The position numbers were made by a program, and so were the translations under genes. From contig NC_087064.1 of NCBI RefSeq assembly GCF_963678635.1, forward strand, positions 17,971,802 through 18,035,801: a stretch of DNA of 64,000 bases. The letters run 5' to 3'. The notes beneath the pieces were generated by a model. It was not told where the DNA came from and did no database searches. It saw nothing but the letters and a program-made list of their open reading frames with translations. Positions within the stretch are counted from its first letter, which is position 1. Every line of letters starts with the position of its first letter. Of the stretch, positions 19,920-32,181 are shown piece by piece. The DNA is from Symsagittifera roscoffensis (taxonomy: Eukaryota > Xenacoelomorpha > Acoela > Convolutidae).

Positions 19920-19992
19920 GTAAGTATTTTCATTCAATTGGTACTTTAAACTTTTAATTTTGGAACATTTCTAAAGTCCCAATTATTTTTAG
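19920..19992 (+). other. Candidate 73-nt intron in the polymerase 5' leader, unit B
   Basis: A consensus donor (GAAAA then GTAAGT) at 19,920 and an acceptor (TTATTTTTAG) ending at 19,992 sit between the TATA box and the ATG at 19,996. Unit A lacks about 53 bp here, including the donor, so its leader could not be spliced this way. Confidence 0.45.
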
Positions 19993-19995
19993 ATA

Positions 19996-22900
19996 ATGCC
20001 TGCCCTTAACCGAAACGAGAAAGTCAAATGTGAGGACTGTGGTCGGGAGTACAGGAGATCGGATGCTGCTAGACATCAAAAAAATTGTTCTAAAGGAGTT
20101 ATTTTTTGCCCTGATTGTAAGTATTTTACATATAATCAACAAGAAATGAGCTATCATATGGCTAAGAAGCATGGTCAACCAAGTTCGAAGCAGTCGACGG
20201 TTTGTCCTTCTTGTGAACAAGAGTTCCCCAGTTACTACTCTCTCCAACAACATCGGAGAAAAGAACATGGAGCGAAACAACGGAAGCCAAGTGATACGGT
20301 AGCCAACTTGAACAAGATTGTGGAGGATGAGGGGGAAGATGGTGAAAAATTGAAGGAGGAACTTGGTGCATGTCAACATTTTCTTGTGGATACGGAGATG
20401 GAAAATGGGAGAAATAAGGTATTTAACTTCCAAATGTCCAAGTTAGATACTAAAGTTATCAACGAGAAACTTGAAGAAGTCTTCAACAAGCTCGACTCTG
20501 CCGCAAAAATCAATATTGCTCTGGGTTTTGTTCTTCGAAATATTGAGACTGGTGAATATCGATACTTCTACGCCCATGAAAACAATACTCTGTTTGAAAA
20601 ATCCCACTTACTTTGTACGAAAGCGGATTTGATAACAATCCAAGGAAAAGTAGAAAAATTCGATATTGTGGAGCAATGTACCCAAGAACGCCAGAACACA
20701 AAGTGGCGATTCGAGTTGATTACTAACGTTACAATTTTTGCTGCTTTGCTGAAAAACATCCCCATGGGATGTCCGGACTCTGTCTTACCCGAACCTTTAT
20801 TACGACATACGCAAGTGAATTGTCTTTTATCTAACAAAGACAAGGAACCTTACAAAGATCATTTGTGTCTTTTCCGCGCATTGGCCATGTACATGAACGG
20901 ACATAATGATCTCGACTTTCACACTTCTAGATACTTTACAGATTTTATATCAAAATCTGGTTATGATCCTTAAAGTTTTCGTGGAGTTTCTGTAGAAGAC
21001 TTACCTGTTGTCGAGGAAATTGTGCAAAGAAACATTTTTATATACGATTTCGATATCCAAGAAGGAGAATATGTAGGAGAACTAGCTCGAAGAAGTATCG
21101 GAAGATTCGATAAAACAGTTAAGCTACTGAGATTTATCAATCATATCATTCATACAAATGATATAGATAGTTTCTTCAAGTGCTTTCGATGCCCTAGTTG
21201 TGACACTTTTTTTAATAAATCCGACAATTTTAACAAACATCTTCTGAGATGCAAGGAACGAGTGAAACATATTTACCCAAAGAACGTCTATGAGCTTTGC
21301 GAAACCTTGTTTGAAAAACTAGAAGGATTCAATCTTCCAGTTTCTGAAGATAACAAACTTTTTAATAACCTAGCAATTTTCGATTTTGAATCGATTTGTG
21401 TTCCTACAGAGGAACTAAAAGAGACGCAGACTACTACCTGGATTGGAAAATATGTCCCCATTTCAGTCTCTATATCATCAAATCTGATCGATGAACCCAT
21501 CTTTTTGTACAACAAGGATCCACAGAACTTGATTATTGATTTTGTAAGCAAACTCGAGCTGTTGGCTGAACAAAGTAAGCTAGAAATGAGAAAAAAATTT
21601 CAAGATATTGAAGTAGCTGTGAATGAAAGAATGAGAAAGATCTTTGATCAGCTGAACGAACGTGGTAAAAATTTTTCAAGTAACAAATTTGAGTACGAAG
21701 ACGAATGTATTGAAGATTCGCAAGAAGCAGATATGTCAACACAATTCTTGCGAATTCAGAAAAATCAACTCATCGATTTGAAACAACATCTGGAGAGATA
21801 TATAAATACTTTACCTGTTTTTGGATTTAACAGTGGTAGATATGACTTAAATTTGATCAAGTCCTACTTAATCCCTTATTTGACTCGCGATAAAGAGCAA
21901 GAAACATCCGTTATCAAAAAAGCAAATGATTTTATATCTTTCAAGTTTGGAGATGTACAATTTCTTGACATTATGAAATTTCTGGGTGGAGCAACAACTC
22001 TGGACTCATTTCTCAAAGCTTATAAAGCTAGTGAAACAGAAGGATTCTTTCCTTATGAGTGGTTTGACAACCCTGACAAACTTGATTTTCCAGGACTGCC
22101 CCCATATGAAGCATTTTTCAGTAAACTTAGAAACAACAATCCTCTAGACAAAGACTTTACTGATTATGAAAAACTGAGGAAGAGTGGACTTGATGAACAG
22201 CAAGCACTGAAAAAGCTTCAAATCAAGACTGTACCCCCATCTGGACTAGATAATTACAGTTACTTACAACAAACTTGGCAGAAAAACGGAATGACTGTGT
22301 TCAAAGACTTTTTGCAGTAGTACAACAACAAAGATGTAGTTCCAACCCTGGAAGCAATGCAAAAAATGATTCAGTTTTATCATAACAAAGGGATAGATAT
22401 GTTGAAACTTAGATGTAAGCACTAGCAAACATATGTCTACACAAATCTACAAATTACAAGTTTTATCCATTTTGCGAAAGTGATAAAGATTTGTGTGAAA
22501 AAATACGAGAAGACATGACCGGTGGGCCTTCGATTGTGTTCACTCTAAAAGCTGTTGTAGACGAAACCTTTATCAGAGATTCATCAAATATTTGTGTGTC
22601 AATCGTTGGAATTGATGCGAGCCAGCTTTACCCCTATTCAATGTGTCAAGATATGCCAACACGACTGTATACGAGATGGGAGTTTGACACTGATATGCAG
22701 AAATTCAAGGCTAGACATAATCGAACTCGCAACTTTGAGAATATCTTCATGTCTTTCTATCAAGAATCAAGACCAGAATGTAAAATTGAGAGCTTTTTTA
22801 CATCTGGAAAACAGAAGAAAATTGACTGTTTTAATGTGGACGGTTATTGTGATCACTGTAAAACAGTATTCGAGGCAATGGGATGCTAATATCACTTTTG

Positions 22901-24410
22901 TTCTTGTCAAGAAGCTCGTCCCTCCTTAACAGAACAGGATATTGAGCGAGGAAACAAGAAGAGAGAACTGGATGATATGCGACGAGAATACATTAAAGAG
23001 AAAGGATACAAAGTGGAAGAAATGTGGGAGTGTGAGTGGTGGCAAAATTTCAAAACCAATGACAAGATCAAAAATCATGTTCGAACCCACTTTCCCTATA
23101 AAAGACCTCTTTCTACAGACTCACTTCTAGCAAAAATAAAAGATGAATCTCTTTTTGGCTACGTTCAGTGTGACTTAGTTGTTCCAGATGAATTGAACTC
23201 GAAATTTGCGAATTTTCCTCCAATTTTCAAAAACACTGAGGTTGGAAGAAACGATATTGGTGACTATATGAAGAATTATGCTATTGAAAATGAAATGTTG
23301 AAACATCCACAGAGAATGCTTATATCTAGCTTCAAGCTAGAAAATGGAACAGTTATAACTCCTCTCTTCAACTTTTATTTGGAACTTGGCTTGCAATGCA
23401 CCAAAATTTATCGTTTTGTTGAATATTCTCCTCGGAAGTGTTTCAATAATTTCGTTCAATCGGTGGTTGATGCATGAAGAGAAGGAGATGAAAACCCTCT
23501 ATCAGGAGTTGTAGCAGAAACAATGAAGCTCTTGGGCAATTCCTCCTATGGATATCAGATCATGGATAGATCCAGGCATACAATCACAAAGTATCTGAAT
23601 GATGAAAAAACTCACAAGGCAATCAATGAACGATTGTTCAAAAGATTGAATACAGTTGAAAAAAACTTGTATGAGGTGGAGTTGTTGAAATCAACCATTG
23701 AACATAGAGAACCCATCATCGTTGGTTTTTTCATACTTCAGTATGCAAAGCTGAGAATGTTGGAACTCTACTACAACTTCTTTGACAAGTTCTGTGATGT
23801 ATATAAATTTGAAGAGTTGGAGATGGACACAGACTCACTTTACTTGGCACTTGCAGAAGAAAATTTGTACGATTGCATCCAACCAGATAAGAGAGCTGCT
23901 TGGGAAAAAATGAGGGAGAGTGATTGCAGAGATTCCTTCAAGGCGGATGCAAAATCTACTTTCTTTCCTCGAACGTGTTGTAGTATCCATAAAAAACATG
24001 ATAAGCGGGAGCCGGGACTTTTCAAAGAAGAATTTAGGTGCACAAAAATGCTCTGTTTATGTAGTAAGACATATTGCTGCTATGACAATAAGTCAGACAA
24101 ATTCAAATTTAGCAGCAAAGGATTGAATAAGCGGGTTCTAGAAGACTCTGGAGATGGACCTTTAGCAAAGTATAGAAGAGTGCTTGATGAAGCAATTAAT
24201 CTTACATCTACTAACAGAGGATTCAGAACTATAAATCATATGGTGGCCACATATGAACAGACAAAGAAAGGACTAAGCTATTTTTATCCAAAAAGACAAG
24301 TACAAGATGATGGAATTCATACAAAACCACTGAACTTATTAGAACTGATTTGGTCAAGTAAATTTATTCATGATGTTGTATTATATTGGCTTTATGATGT
24401 TAAAATGTAA
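19996..24410 (+). pseudogene. Family B DNA polymerase, most complete broken copy 3 (unit B)
   Basis: This full-length copy of about 1,470 codons gives the domain order: three zinc fingers (residues about 12-90), a CLFRALA segment (about 295), a CPSC...HLLRC finger (about 400), exonuclease FDFES (about 462) and FNSGRYDLN (about 609), polymerase A DASQLYPYS (about 873), B KLLGNSSYGY (about 1,178), C DTDSLY (about 1,276), and a Cys-rich C-terminal part. The layout matches family B polymerases of virus-like transposons in invertebrates. Breaks: stops at 20,971, 22,318, 22,887 and 23,475, and a rearranged, frame-breaking stretch near 22,414. Three of these stops occur at the same places in the other copies, so the ancestor was already broken. 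The promoter is the CRE/TATA region at 19,588-19,821. Confidence 0.8.
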
Positions 24411-24979
24411 AATGTTGCGGTAAACTTGTTATACAATGCAGTGATTTATATACTTTTTTTTAATTTAATTTTTTTTCTCAAAAAATTTGATTTTTTCGAG
24501 GTCTCTGTAGGTTTCAGCATTGTTTCAATTAGATGGAAAGTAAGATTATCGTTTCAATTAGATAGAAAGTAAGATTATTTAATAAATTAGGTCAAATAAT
24601 AGCTAACCTTATCGTTTTTTGAAGTTTTTTTGAAAATGTTTTCATAAAAATTCCAAGTTTTTACCCAAAAACTCTTACCATTGACTTACCATGTATCAAA
24701 AAACTAATCAAAAGTCCTTCATTACACAACCTACACGTAATTAACCTTCGATATTCACAAATTAGTTAACACGCGCCAACATTTTCGCAAAAAACTGGAC
24801 AAAAACCAAAAAATTACGTTTTTCTTACCCTTATCTTACCATCACACAAACCATAAAACCTTACCATCGGTATTCCCTATCTTAATACATTGTAGACTCT
24901 ATACCCAACCTTAATACTTAGCCTGCTGACCGGATGCTCTATTCCCTATCTTAATACATGGGGGTCAGCAGGCACCCCC
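24411..24979. other. 3' flank of unit B and junction with retroelement
   Basis: No gene. It contains the doubled TTTCAATTAGAT motif ending unit B, several TTACCAT-type phrases, two ATTCCCTATCTTAATACAT phrases that also occur in the unit spacers (about 6,700 and 17,388), and a perfect 10-bp inverted repeat, CCTGCTGACC (24,922-24,931) with GGTCAGCAGG (24,963-24,972). Confidence 0.5.
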
Positions 24980-27050
24980 CCTCCCACTTCAGCTCCAACA
25001 TCTACTACTTGCATTTGTCCTGAAAAGAAGTGAAATTGTAACTGTTAAAAAGAAGATCAGTCGTGATGCTAAACCCCAATACTACGATGCCGAATGCGAA
25101 AGGGAAAAATGGAAAAAACGAAAGTTGGATCGCGAAGTTAGGAAAATTGACACCCCGGAAAACCGTGAAGCGTACCGAGCACAAGTCGCTTACTACAGAT
25201 CTGTACTTTTGATAAAACGTAATGATTTCTATACTCTCAATTTTTCTTCTAAGAGCTCAAAAATGATTTTTTTATTGCCCTAATGAACTGATGAATCACA
25301 AGAATGATACACTTCCTGTGAACTCATCTACTTTCGACCTAGCAAACAGGTTCGACATTTTCTTTAAGAAAAAGGTAAACGACATAGTTGATGAACTGCC
25401 AAAAACTAATAGCAGCCTGGATTGCACGTCAAATGATCTAGTCGTATGGTTTGAGTTCGCTAGTATTTTTGCAATAGATCTACTCGACGTATTAGATGAT
25501 TTACGGACCTCAGAGTCACCTGTGGGCATTATTCCTACTCGGTTCTTAAAAGATTTTATTGCCAAGAATATACAATTTGTTATAGATCTTTTAATTGCAT
25601 TCTGTTATCTGGCGTTTTTCCTGATGTTTTTGAACAAGGAGTCATCAGACCACTTCTAAAACATGGCTTAAACCAAGAAACTATGTCAAGTTATCGCCCG
25701 ATTACTAATTTGTCAGCATTGTCAAAAATTACTGAAAAGCTTGTACTTTCACAGATGAGTGAAAATTTAACCTCAAATCGGCTTTGGCCTCAATTTCAGT
25801 TGGCTTACCGTGAAGGTTATTCAACAGAGAGTGGTCTCTTGCTCTTTTCTCATTATATATATTCTAAAATTGATTCGGAAAAGTGTTTTTACGTTGTTCA
25901 AATGGATTTTTCTGCTGCGTTTGATACAATTGACCATTCATTGTTATTAAAGATTCTTCAAAACAAAATTGGTATTGCGCACACAGTTAAACAATTCTTT
26001 GAAACTTATCTTAGTAACCGCTTTGTACAAGTTTTGGTAAATAGTAGTCTGTCAGACAAAATTCAGGTCGAAACTGGAGTCCCACAAGGCTCTGTTTTGG
26101 GGCCGATTTTATTCATCCTTTATTTACAACCTCTTTTTGATTACCTTATTGATAGCAACATTGCGTACCACTTTTATGCCGATGATTCTCAACTATTTAT
26201 GGAGATAAATCTCATGCAAAATAACCACAAACTAGAAAACATTGAAAAATTAAGCTCGCAATTGCACTTAAGTCTTAATAAAAACGATGGAAAAACAGAA
26301 ATAGTGTTTTTCGGTAGACAACTGCATCACGATTATTTAAAGCCAGTGAAATTTTTTAATAAAGAAAAGGTTCCTAAATGCTTTACCAAACTTTTGGGGT
26401 TCTACCTTGATTACAACATGTCATTTGAGAAGCAAATAAACCATTGTTGCAAGTTATGTTATCTAGAATTGCGTAAATTATATTCCATTCGACGTTTTCT
26501 GACTTTAGAGCAAAGAAAAATGTTTGTTACTAGCTTTATTCTGTCAAGGATTGACTATTGCAATGCGTTATATATGAAAGTGAATAAAATTTTACTTATT
26601 AAACTACAGAAAGTTCAAAACGCTGCCGCCAGGTTTGTTTTAGGTGCTACGAGGAGAACAGCATCAACAAACGAGTTACTGAAGAAATTGCACTGGCTTC
26701 CAGTTGACCAAAGAATTAGGTTCAAATAATGCTGCTTTATGTTTCGCGTGTTTCACAATTAAAACTGTGCCGATTATTTATACAATCTTTTCAAAAAGAA
26801 TTCTGCTTCTGTCAACCCTTCGCGCAGACAAAAATTTATCCTTCCGAAATGCAGAACAGAATTTACCAAAAAGAGCATTGCCTACGAAGGAGCTGTTATT
26901 TGGAACTCACTGCCTGTTCTCTTAACATATATTATTGATTTTACGCTGTTTAAACGAACCCTGAAAACTGTTTTATTCTGTGAGTCTTTGTGAGCCTTCT
27001 ACCACTCTTATTTTCAAGAAAGAGTGGTAAAGGCAATCATCATCATCATT
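24980..27050 (+). mobile_element. 5'-truncated CR1/L2-like non-LTR retrotransposon
   Basis: It contains the end of the linker and the reverse transcriptase of a non-LTR element. The 3' end has a perfect 10-bp-stem hairpin (TACCACTCTT at 27,000-27,009 with AAGAGTGGTA at 27,020-27,029), followed by a short ATC repeat to 27,050. A stem-loop plus short tandem repeat at the 3' end is typical of the CR1/L2 group. The endonuclease domain is missing. Confidence 0.7.
25000..26935 (+). pseudogene. Non-LTR retrotransposon reverse transcriptase, degenerate
   Basis: Upstream of the RT, one frame (about 25,000-25,270) reads as the linker typical of CR1/L2 elements (QYYDAECEREKWKKRKL). After stops near 25,280 the frame at 25,291-25,659 and, one frame over, 25,683-26,729 carry the RT domain: SSYRPITNLS, MDFSAAFDTIDHSLL (25,902), GVPQGSVLGPILF (26,076) and the catalytic YADD (26,178). 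The thumb follows, with RIDYCNALY and LQKVQNAAARF. After 26,729 the C-terminal part continues only in shifting frames. Several frameshifts and stops mean it cannot make a working enzyme. It is unrelated to the polymerase units next door. Confidence 0.8.
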
Positions 27051-27051
27051 T

Positions 27052-27165
27052 AGGAGAGCTCAGAAAATCAATTTAGTCGGCCTTCAAAAAGTCGGCCGAT
27101 TTTTCCACATGTTTTTTTTTGAAAATCTGTCCCCTCTCGAGAAAATCCTAGATCCGCCCCTGCTA
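27052..27165. mobile_element. hAT-like terminal fragment
   Basis: It ends in CCTAGATCCGCCCCTG, the reverse complement of the CAGGGGCGGATC-type end of hAT elements. The bases after it (CTACGATGAAAGATAT) also occur at 31,795 without the insertion, so 31,795 represents an empty site. Only one end remains. Confidence 0.5.
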
Positions 27166-30100
27166 CGATGAAAGATATTGCATCAGCAAATCCAGAAATT
27201 TTGAGGAAACTTTTTCACTTTTCACGTCTCCTCGTTTTTGGAAGATCTCATCAAACATTGAGCTCAACAAATTGTCTAAAACTGAAAATTTGCTCGAAAA
27301 TATGGAGAGAATATAACATTCGAAATCATTATCAATTCCATCTGCTCGTATCAGGGATAAATTGTGAATGTTCGAACTGCCCTTAAACGTCTCTGGAAAT
27401 TAAAAAAAAAATTAATGAAACTTCTAAAACGAAATAGAAAAACAGAAACTTTACTAATAAAATTTTGCTTTTAGTAAAAAAAGAATTGAAGTTTTTACAA
27501 TTCGTGAATGAAAGAAAATTATTAGACCTGTCCATGTATAATCCGTTTCTACTTCATTTATTCAATGCTGAGCTAGTTTTGTAGAGCGAGGCTCTTTTTT
27601 GCAACTCAAGGTTGTTGTTTTTTGCGTTAGAAATATTCATTTGCACTATATTAGCCAAAGTCGAGAAATATGTTAGGTGGTCGTACAGTTGAAATTAAAG
27701 TTCAAACGAGGGCTCATCCTCACACACAACTATTGCCATGACCAGAGATTGAAGATGCTACACATCAGTATGCTACGTGATTCGAGCCTCCAGGATATAG
27801 TAACTTACGACCAAAGACCAAGCTCAATTGGCTTGTATTCATTAATTATGCAACAAAATAGCATTTATCACACACTATAGAGATCAAATACTCCAATATC
27901 TACAAATTTGCTAGAACAAGTTTCTTGTAATGGAGAACTAGAACTTTTTCCCGTTTACAGTTTTTCTTACAATTCTGTATTTTTTGAAGTTACCTTATTA
28001 ATGAACCTTAGCGAATTCTGAACTCCTTCCCTATTGGCTTCGAGGTAACGTGGTTGCCTTTGCACACTTAGGTCTGGGACTTGAGTCACGACAGGACTGT
28101 GTTTTTTCAGTATGTTTTAAATTGCAACATTTTTCTGGGAAAAAACAAATTGTCAGTTTTTTGTTTGCCTGCTTGTTGTTTGTCGGTTTAGTTGCGACAT
28201 TGGTGATTTTTTGTGAATCCAAATGTTTTTGATAAATTCTTGTGCATTGCGAAACTGTTAGACCTGACAGTGCACAATTTCCTGGGTTTTCTTTTTTTCT
28301 CGCTTAGAAGACTTATTCGGTTTATATGGTCTCGGTGTATGTTTTATCGTTTCTTCTAAATCTTATTTTGGGTCGCTTGAAAATAAAAAAAAACTTTATT
28401 TGTTCTAACAAAATTTTCAGATAGTTCATTTTTAGAAATTTCGAAGTTTTGAAACCTATTTGCTCAAAATGTTTTTTGACAACATATTTTTATGGCATTG
28501 TTTGTTTTCGGCTTAAGGGGCATCCCATCACTTGCTGTTGGCTTACTGGCCGCTCGCTAAAGTTAAAAGTTTATTCAATAGTGCTGCTGTTTTGTTATGC
28601 TGATATCTGAATTCTTCTTTAACCACTAGCTTGCATTGCTGTGCTAGCGTTGTATCACAAATGTTGCGAAAATCTGAAGTCATAAAATCATACCAAAAAA
28701 AAATTCTTTGAGTGCTGAGCAGCTCGAATCCATGAGTTGGGTGAGTAGGAATGCGTTCACTGTATGAGGTTAAATTCGGTCAAAAAAACAATATTCTTTA
28801 AAAACCTTCAGATCTTTGGCTTAAAAACCGGATGCATGAGTATGATCTGAGTCTACTTCGTTTCTACCACGCTTTGCGGAGTCATTTTTGTTCAGCAAGA
28901 TTCTTTTATGCATTTTAAGACTGTTTTTTTTCGCCTAGAACCATCTTATAAGTCCATTATAGCAGCCAGTTTCGCAAAATTGTTTTTGATCGATAAGTTG
29001 AATGGAGCGGTCAAGTGAATGAATTCTCATCTTCACGTACAATAATTATCATGACAGGAGACTGAAAACACTATCTGACTACCTCAAGGTGAACATCTTA
29101 CCATTGTGCTAAGTTTACGAGCCTTCAGGATTTATTACACTGCAAATTGGCATTTCTCGAACACTAAGTAGTTATTCGAAAAATGAGCACAGGCAAAAAG
29201 AATTTATTTGGACCTCAGAACTCCAATATCTTTACATTAGCGAAAACTAGTTTTTCGTTATCGGGAACTAAAAGCTTTTAACGGTAAACATTTTTTTTTA
29301 CAAATAAGTAAGATTTTGAAGTTGCTTTATTGATTACTGTCGAGCCTCAACAAAATCGGGATTTTTTCTCACTTGGACTCCAGGTAACCTTTAGGTATGG
29401 GCCGGTCCATGCTTTCCATGCAAATTTCTTGCTAATGTCCCAGGCTTGATGGCCGGATTCTTTGAGTGGTTAGCGGCGGTACCCCCTAAGGGAGTAAAGA
29501 TAAAAGAAGCTCACAGTTTTCCTCCTAGAATTACCTGGTCAATAAAACAGTTCGAATTGAATGTTTAGGACTGAAAATTTTAAAATATATGTTTTTTTTC
29601 ACATTGAAAAAATGGTGGTGATGCCATTTCCATCCTGAGAGAACTCTTCGACTTTTTCTTTTGAACGTGACGAACTTGTTGATTTTGAAAACATCTGTCC
29701 CTTAAGATAATCACGAAAAAAATTTTTAAACGTTGAAAGTCCCTAAAAGGTTTGTTAATAAAATTTTTTTTTAATTTTATGGTTCAGAAATTTGAAGTCA
29801 TGATTTATTAAATTTGATCAGATAATCTGGTGCAGGGAAGCAACATAATTGAATAAAAAGCACAGGAATTGCTTTCTTTTCTTGACTACCTTATTAGCTC
29901 ATTGACCAGCCTACATTAGCTGTTAGCTAAACTTTCAAATTGTCGAGAATTAGAAGTAATTTCTTACTCATGATTTCAGAGTAACAGTTTGCCCGAACGT
30001 AAAACAGATATTGTTTCTGAACTAAATTTTCAAAAAGAATATCAGTGTGGTCTCTCATGTGTTCTGTCTGTAAGATGATTAAGCAAAATGAATGTATCAG

Positions 30101-31850
30101 GTTAAGTTTGGTTTAAAGAATTATTCTTTAAAAACCTTCTGCTCTTTGACTTAACAAACGAGTGCATGACAATCTACGTGAGTCTGATCAGTGTAATGAG
30201 TGGTCTCAAATCTCAAGTACACTCAAGACTATAGAGCTGATAAGTATTTCAAAATACCGAGATGTGTTGTCAGAAAAGTTTAGGCGCCTACTTCAAGCTA
30301 CTTATGCTTGAAGTAGGCGCCTGATTTTTTAAGGTTGAGTTTTTATCAGATTTGTGGGAAGACAACTAGTTGGAATAGAGAGTTAGTTTTTGAAGTAGGT
30401 GAAATCAAGGAGAAAAGAAAACTGTCTCATTTAAATACTATTTTTTCAAGACTTTCGGTTTTTTGTAATTAAAATTATTTAGTTCGGGCTTAATTTATAA
30501 GTTTCAAAACAAACACGGTTTTTTCACATTTTCTTCGATAGTTCAGCCAAACCTGCAAACTGCAAAGTATGTTTGAAGCTTAGGAAACAGCTACGATGCA
30601 TAAGTAAAAAAATCAAACTTTTTTCTGGTAAAATTTTTCCAAGCAGCGCTTTGAAACTCGGTTTTTGGTCTGTTTTTTCAAATTTTTTAACTCATCAGGT
30701 CAGCTCGTTTTTGGTAGACACCCCGAAAAATTGATCTCAGAAAATTGTCGAAAACAAAAAAAATTGAAGAAAAGTGTAAAAAGATGGTAAGGTTCGAATT
30801 TAGTAAACATTCAAGCTGCTCGTATCCGAAGTAAATCTTGATTTTTGAAGTGCCCTTTAATGTCAATGAGCAATTTGATGAAACTTTCAAAGAAAAACAA
30901 AATTTTTTTTATAAGAAATTTTGCTTTTCATAAAAGACAACTAAATTTTTACAATTCGTAGTGAATTTAAGCAATGCCATGAGGGTGTCTGAAAAAATCT
31001 CGTTTCTATCAGGCTTTGGTTAGTTACTTTTGTTCGGTGAAATTCTTTTATGCAACTCAAGATTGTCTTTTTAATGCGTCTAGAACCATCAGATAAATTC
31101 ATTATTGCAGCCAATTTTGTAAAAATGTTTGTTTGGTCGTTATGTTGATTTTAGCGGTCAAGTGAATGAGTGTTCATCGTCATGCACAATCATTGCCATG
31201 GCAAGAGACTAAAAACACTGTCTGACTGACTGCCTCAAGGTGAACACCTCACCATTGTGCTAAGTTTACAAGCCTTTAGGATTTATTAAACGTACGATTG
31301 AAGACGAAATATCTTCTTTTTTTGTTTTCGAAATGAGTTTTATCGCGCAGTATTCAATCCAAATTCACCGAATCGGCAATTATCAAACACTAAGTAATTA
31401 TACGAAAAATGAACACAGGCAAAAAAAATTTTGTTTGGACCTCAGAACTTCAATATGTTTACATTAGCGAGAGCTAGTGTCTCGTAATCGGGAACTAGAA
31501 CTCTTTTACCATAAATAATTTTTTTTCTTATCAGTAGCTTATTGAAATTGCTTCATTGATGAGCCCTAGCAAAATCGGGACTCTTTTTCACTTGGCCTCG
31601 AGGTGAGGTGGTTGCCTTTATACCCTTAGGTCTGAGTCGCACCATGTTTAACAAGCTAGTTTCATGCTAAAATCTCAGCGCTGCTTCGCCGAAATTAGAT
31701 TTCATACAATAGTACCAAACAAAGAGTTTTTGAGCGGTTAGCGGCTCGTCTCCCACAAGAGCGAGGGGGTAGGAGCTTACAGCTTCGTTCCTGCTACGAT
31801 GAAAGATATCAGAGAAGCAATATCTCTGTTTGATGTAGGAAAATTGTAAG
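27166..31850 (+). repeat. Three diverged copies of a dispersed repeat with a tRNA-like segment (DR2)
   Basis: Parallel blocks start near 27,500, 28,800 and 30,960. Each contains a CGTTTCTA phrase, a block reading GCTAAGTTTAC..GCCT..GGATTTATTA (clear in copies two and three), a block near AACTAGAACTTTTT, and a segment resembling tRNA A and B boxes (TTGGCTTCGAGGTAAC to TTAGGTCTGGGACTTGAG at 28,033-28,085; CTCGAGGTGAGG to TTAGGTCTGAGTCG near 31,600). A further copy with a better B box lies at 63,735. No protein-coding gene is seen. Confidence 0.55.
30282..30322. repeat. Perfect 17-bp inverted repeat
   Basis: AGGCGCCTACTTCAAGC (30,282-30,298) and its exact reverse complement (30,306-30,322) flank a 7-base loop. 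No clear target duplication is seen, so its origin is open. Confidence 0.85.
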
Positions 31851-31990
31851 ATAAGCATTTTCGGTGTGGAGAAATCTAAGATAAGCATTTTCGGTTTATG
31901 GAGGTCAACTCGGGTGGTATTTCAACTGCATCTTAGCGTCACATTACCTTTCCAGGCCTTTTTTTGGTTTTATTCGGTTTTCTTTGTAAG

Positions 31991-32181
31991 ACCACTCAAA
32001 AACCGCTTAAAACCGCTCAAATCTTGCTTGAAAAACCGTTCAAAAATCACCGCAAGATATGAGCGGTTTTTGAGCAAGATTTGAGCGGTTTGAGCGGTTT
32101 TTCCAAAAAACGCCCAAACCGCTCAAATCTTGCTGGAAAACCGCTCAAACCGCCATTATCTTGAGCGGTTTTTGAGCGGGA
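31991..32181. repeat. Inverted-repeat cluster of ACCGCTCAAA units
   Basis: About ten copies of ACCGCTCAAA or its complement TTTGAGCGGT, many joined to AATCTTGCT or AGCAAGATT, alternate in orientation and can fold back on each other. It may be a degraded fold-back element. No coding potential is assigned. Confidence 0.7.

Larger units (their letters stand above)
17124..24570. mobile_element. Virus-like or Polinton-like element, unit B
   Basis: This second unit follows unit A head to tail and is about 7.45 kb long without the internal polymerase duplication, so it gives the basic gene order: repeat spacer, 165-aa gene, CCAAT array, 52-aa gene, 189-aa gene, CRE array, polymerase, and a doubled TTTCAATTAGAT motif at the end. 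No terminal inverted repeat is seen at either edge. Confidence 0.7.

Noticed and set aside
10204-24410. Stop-codon reassignment or programmed readthrough to explain shared polymerase stops
   Set aside because: Copy-specific stops and frameshifts are also present, and host genes use normal stops. Decay before duplication is simpler.
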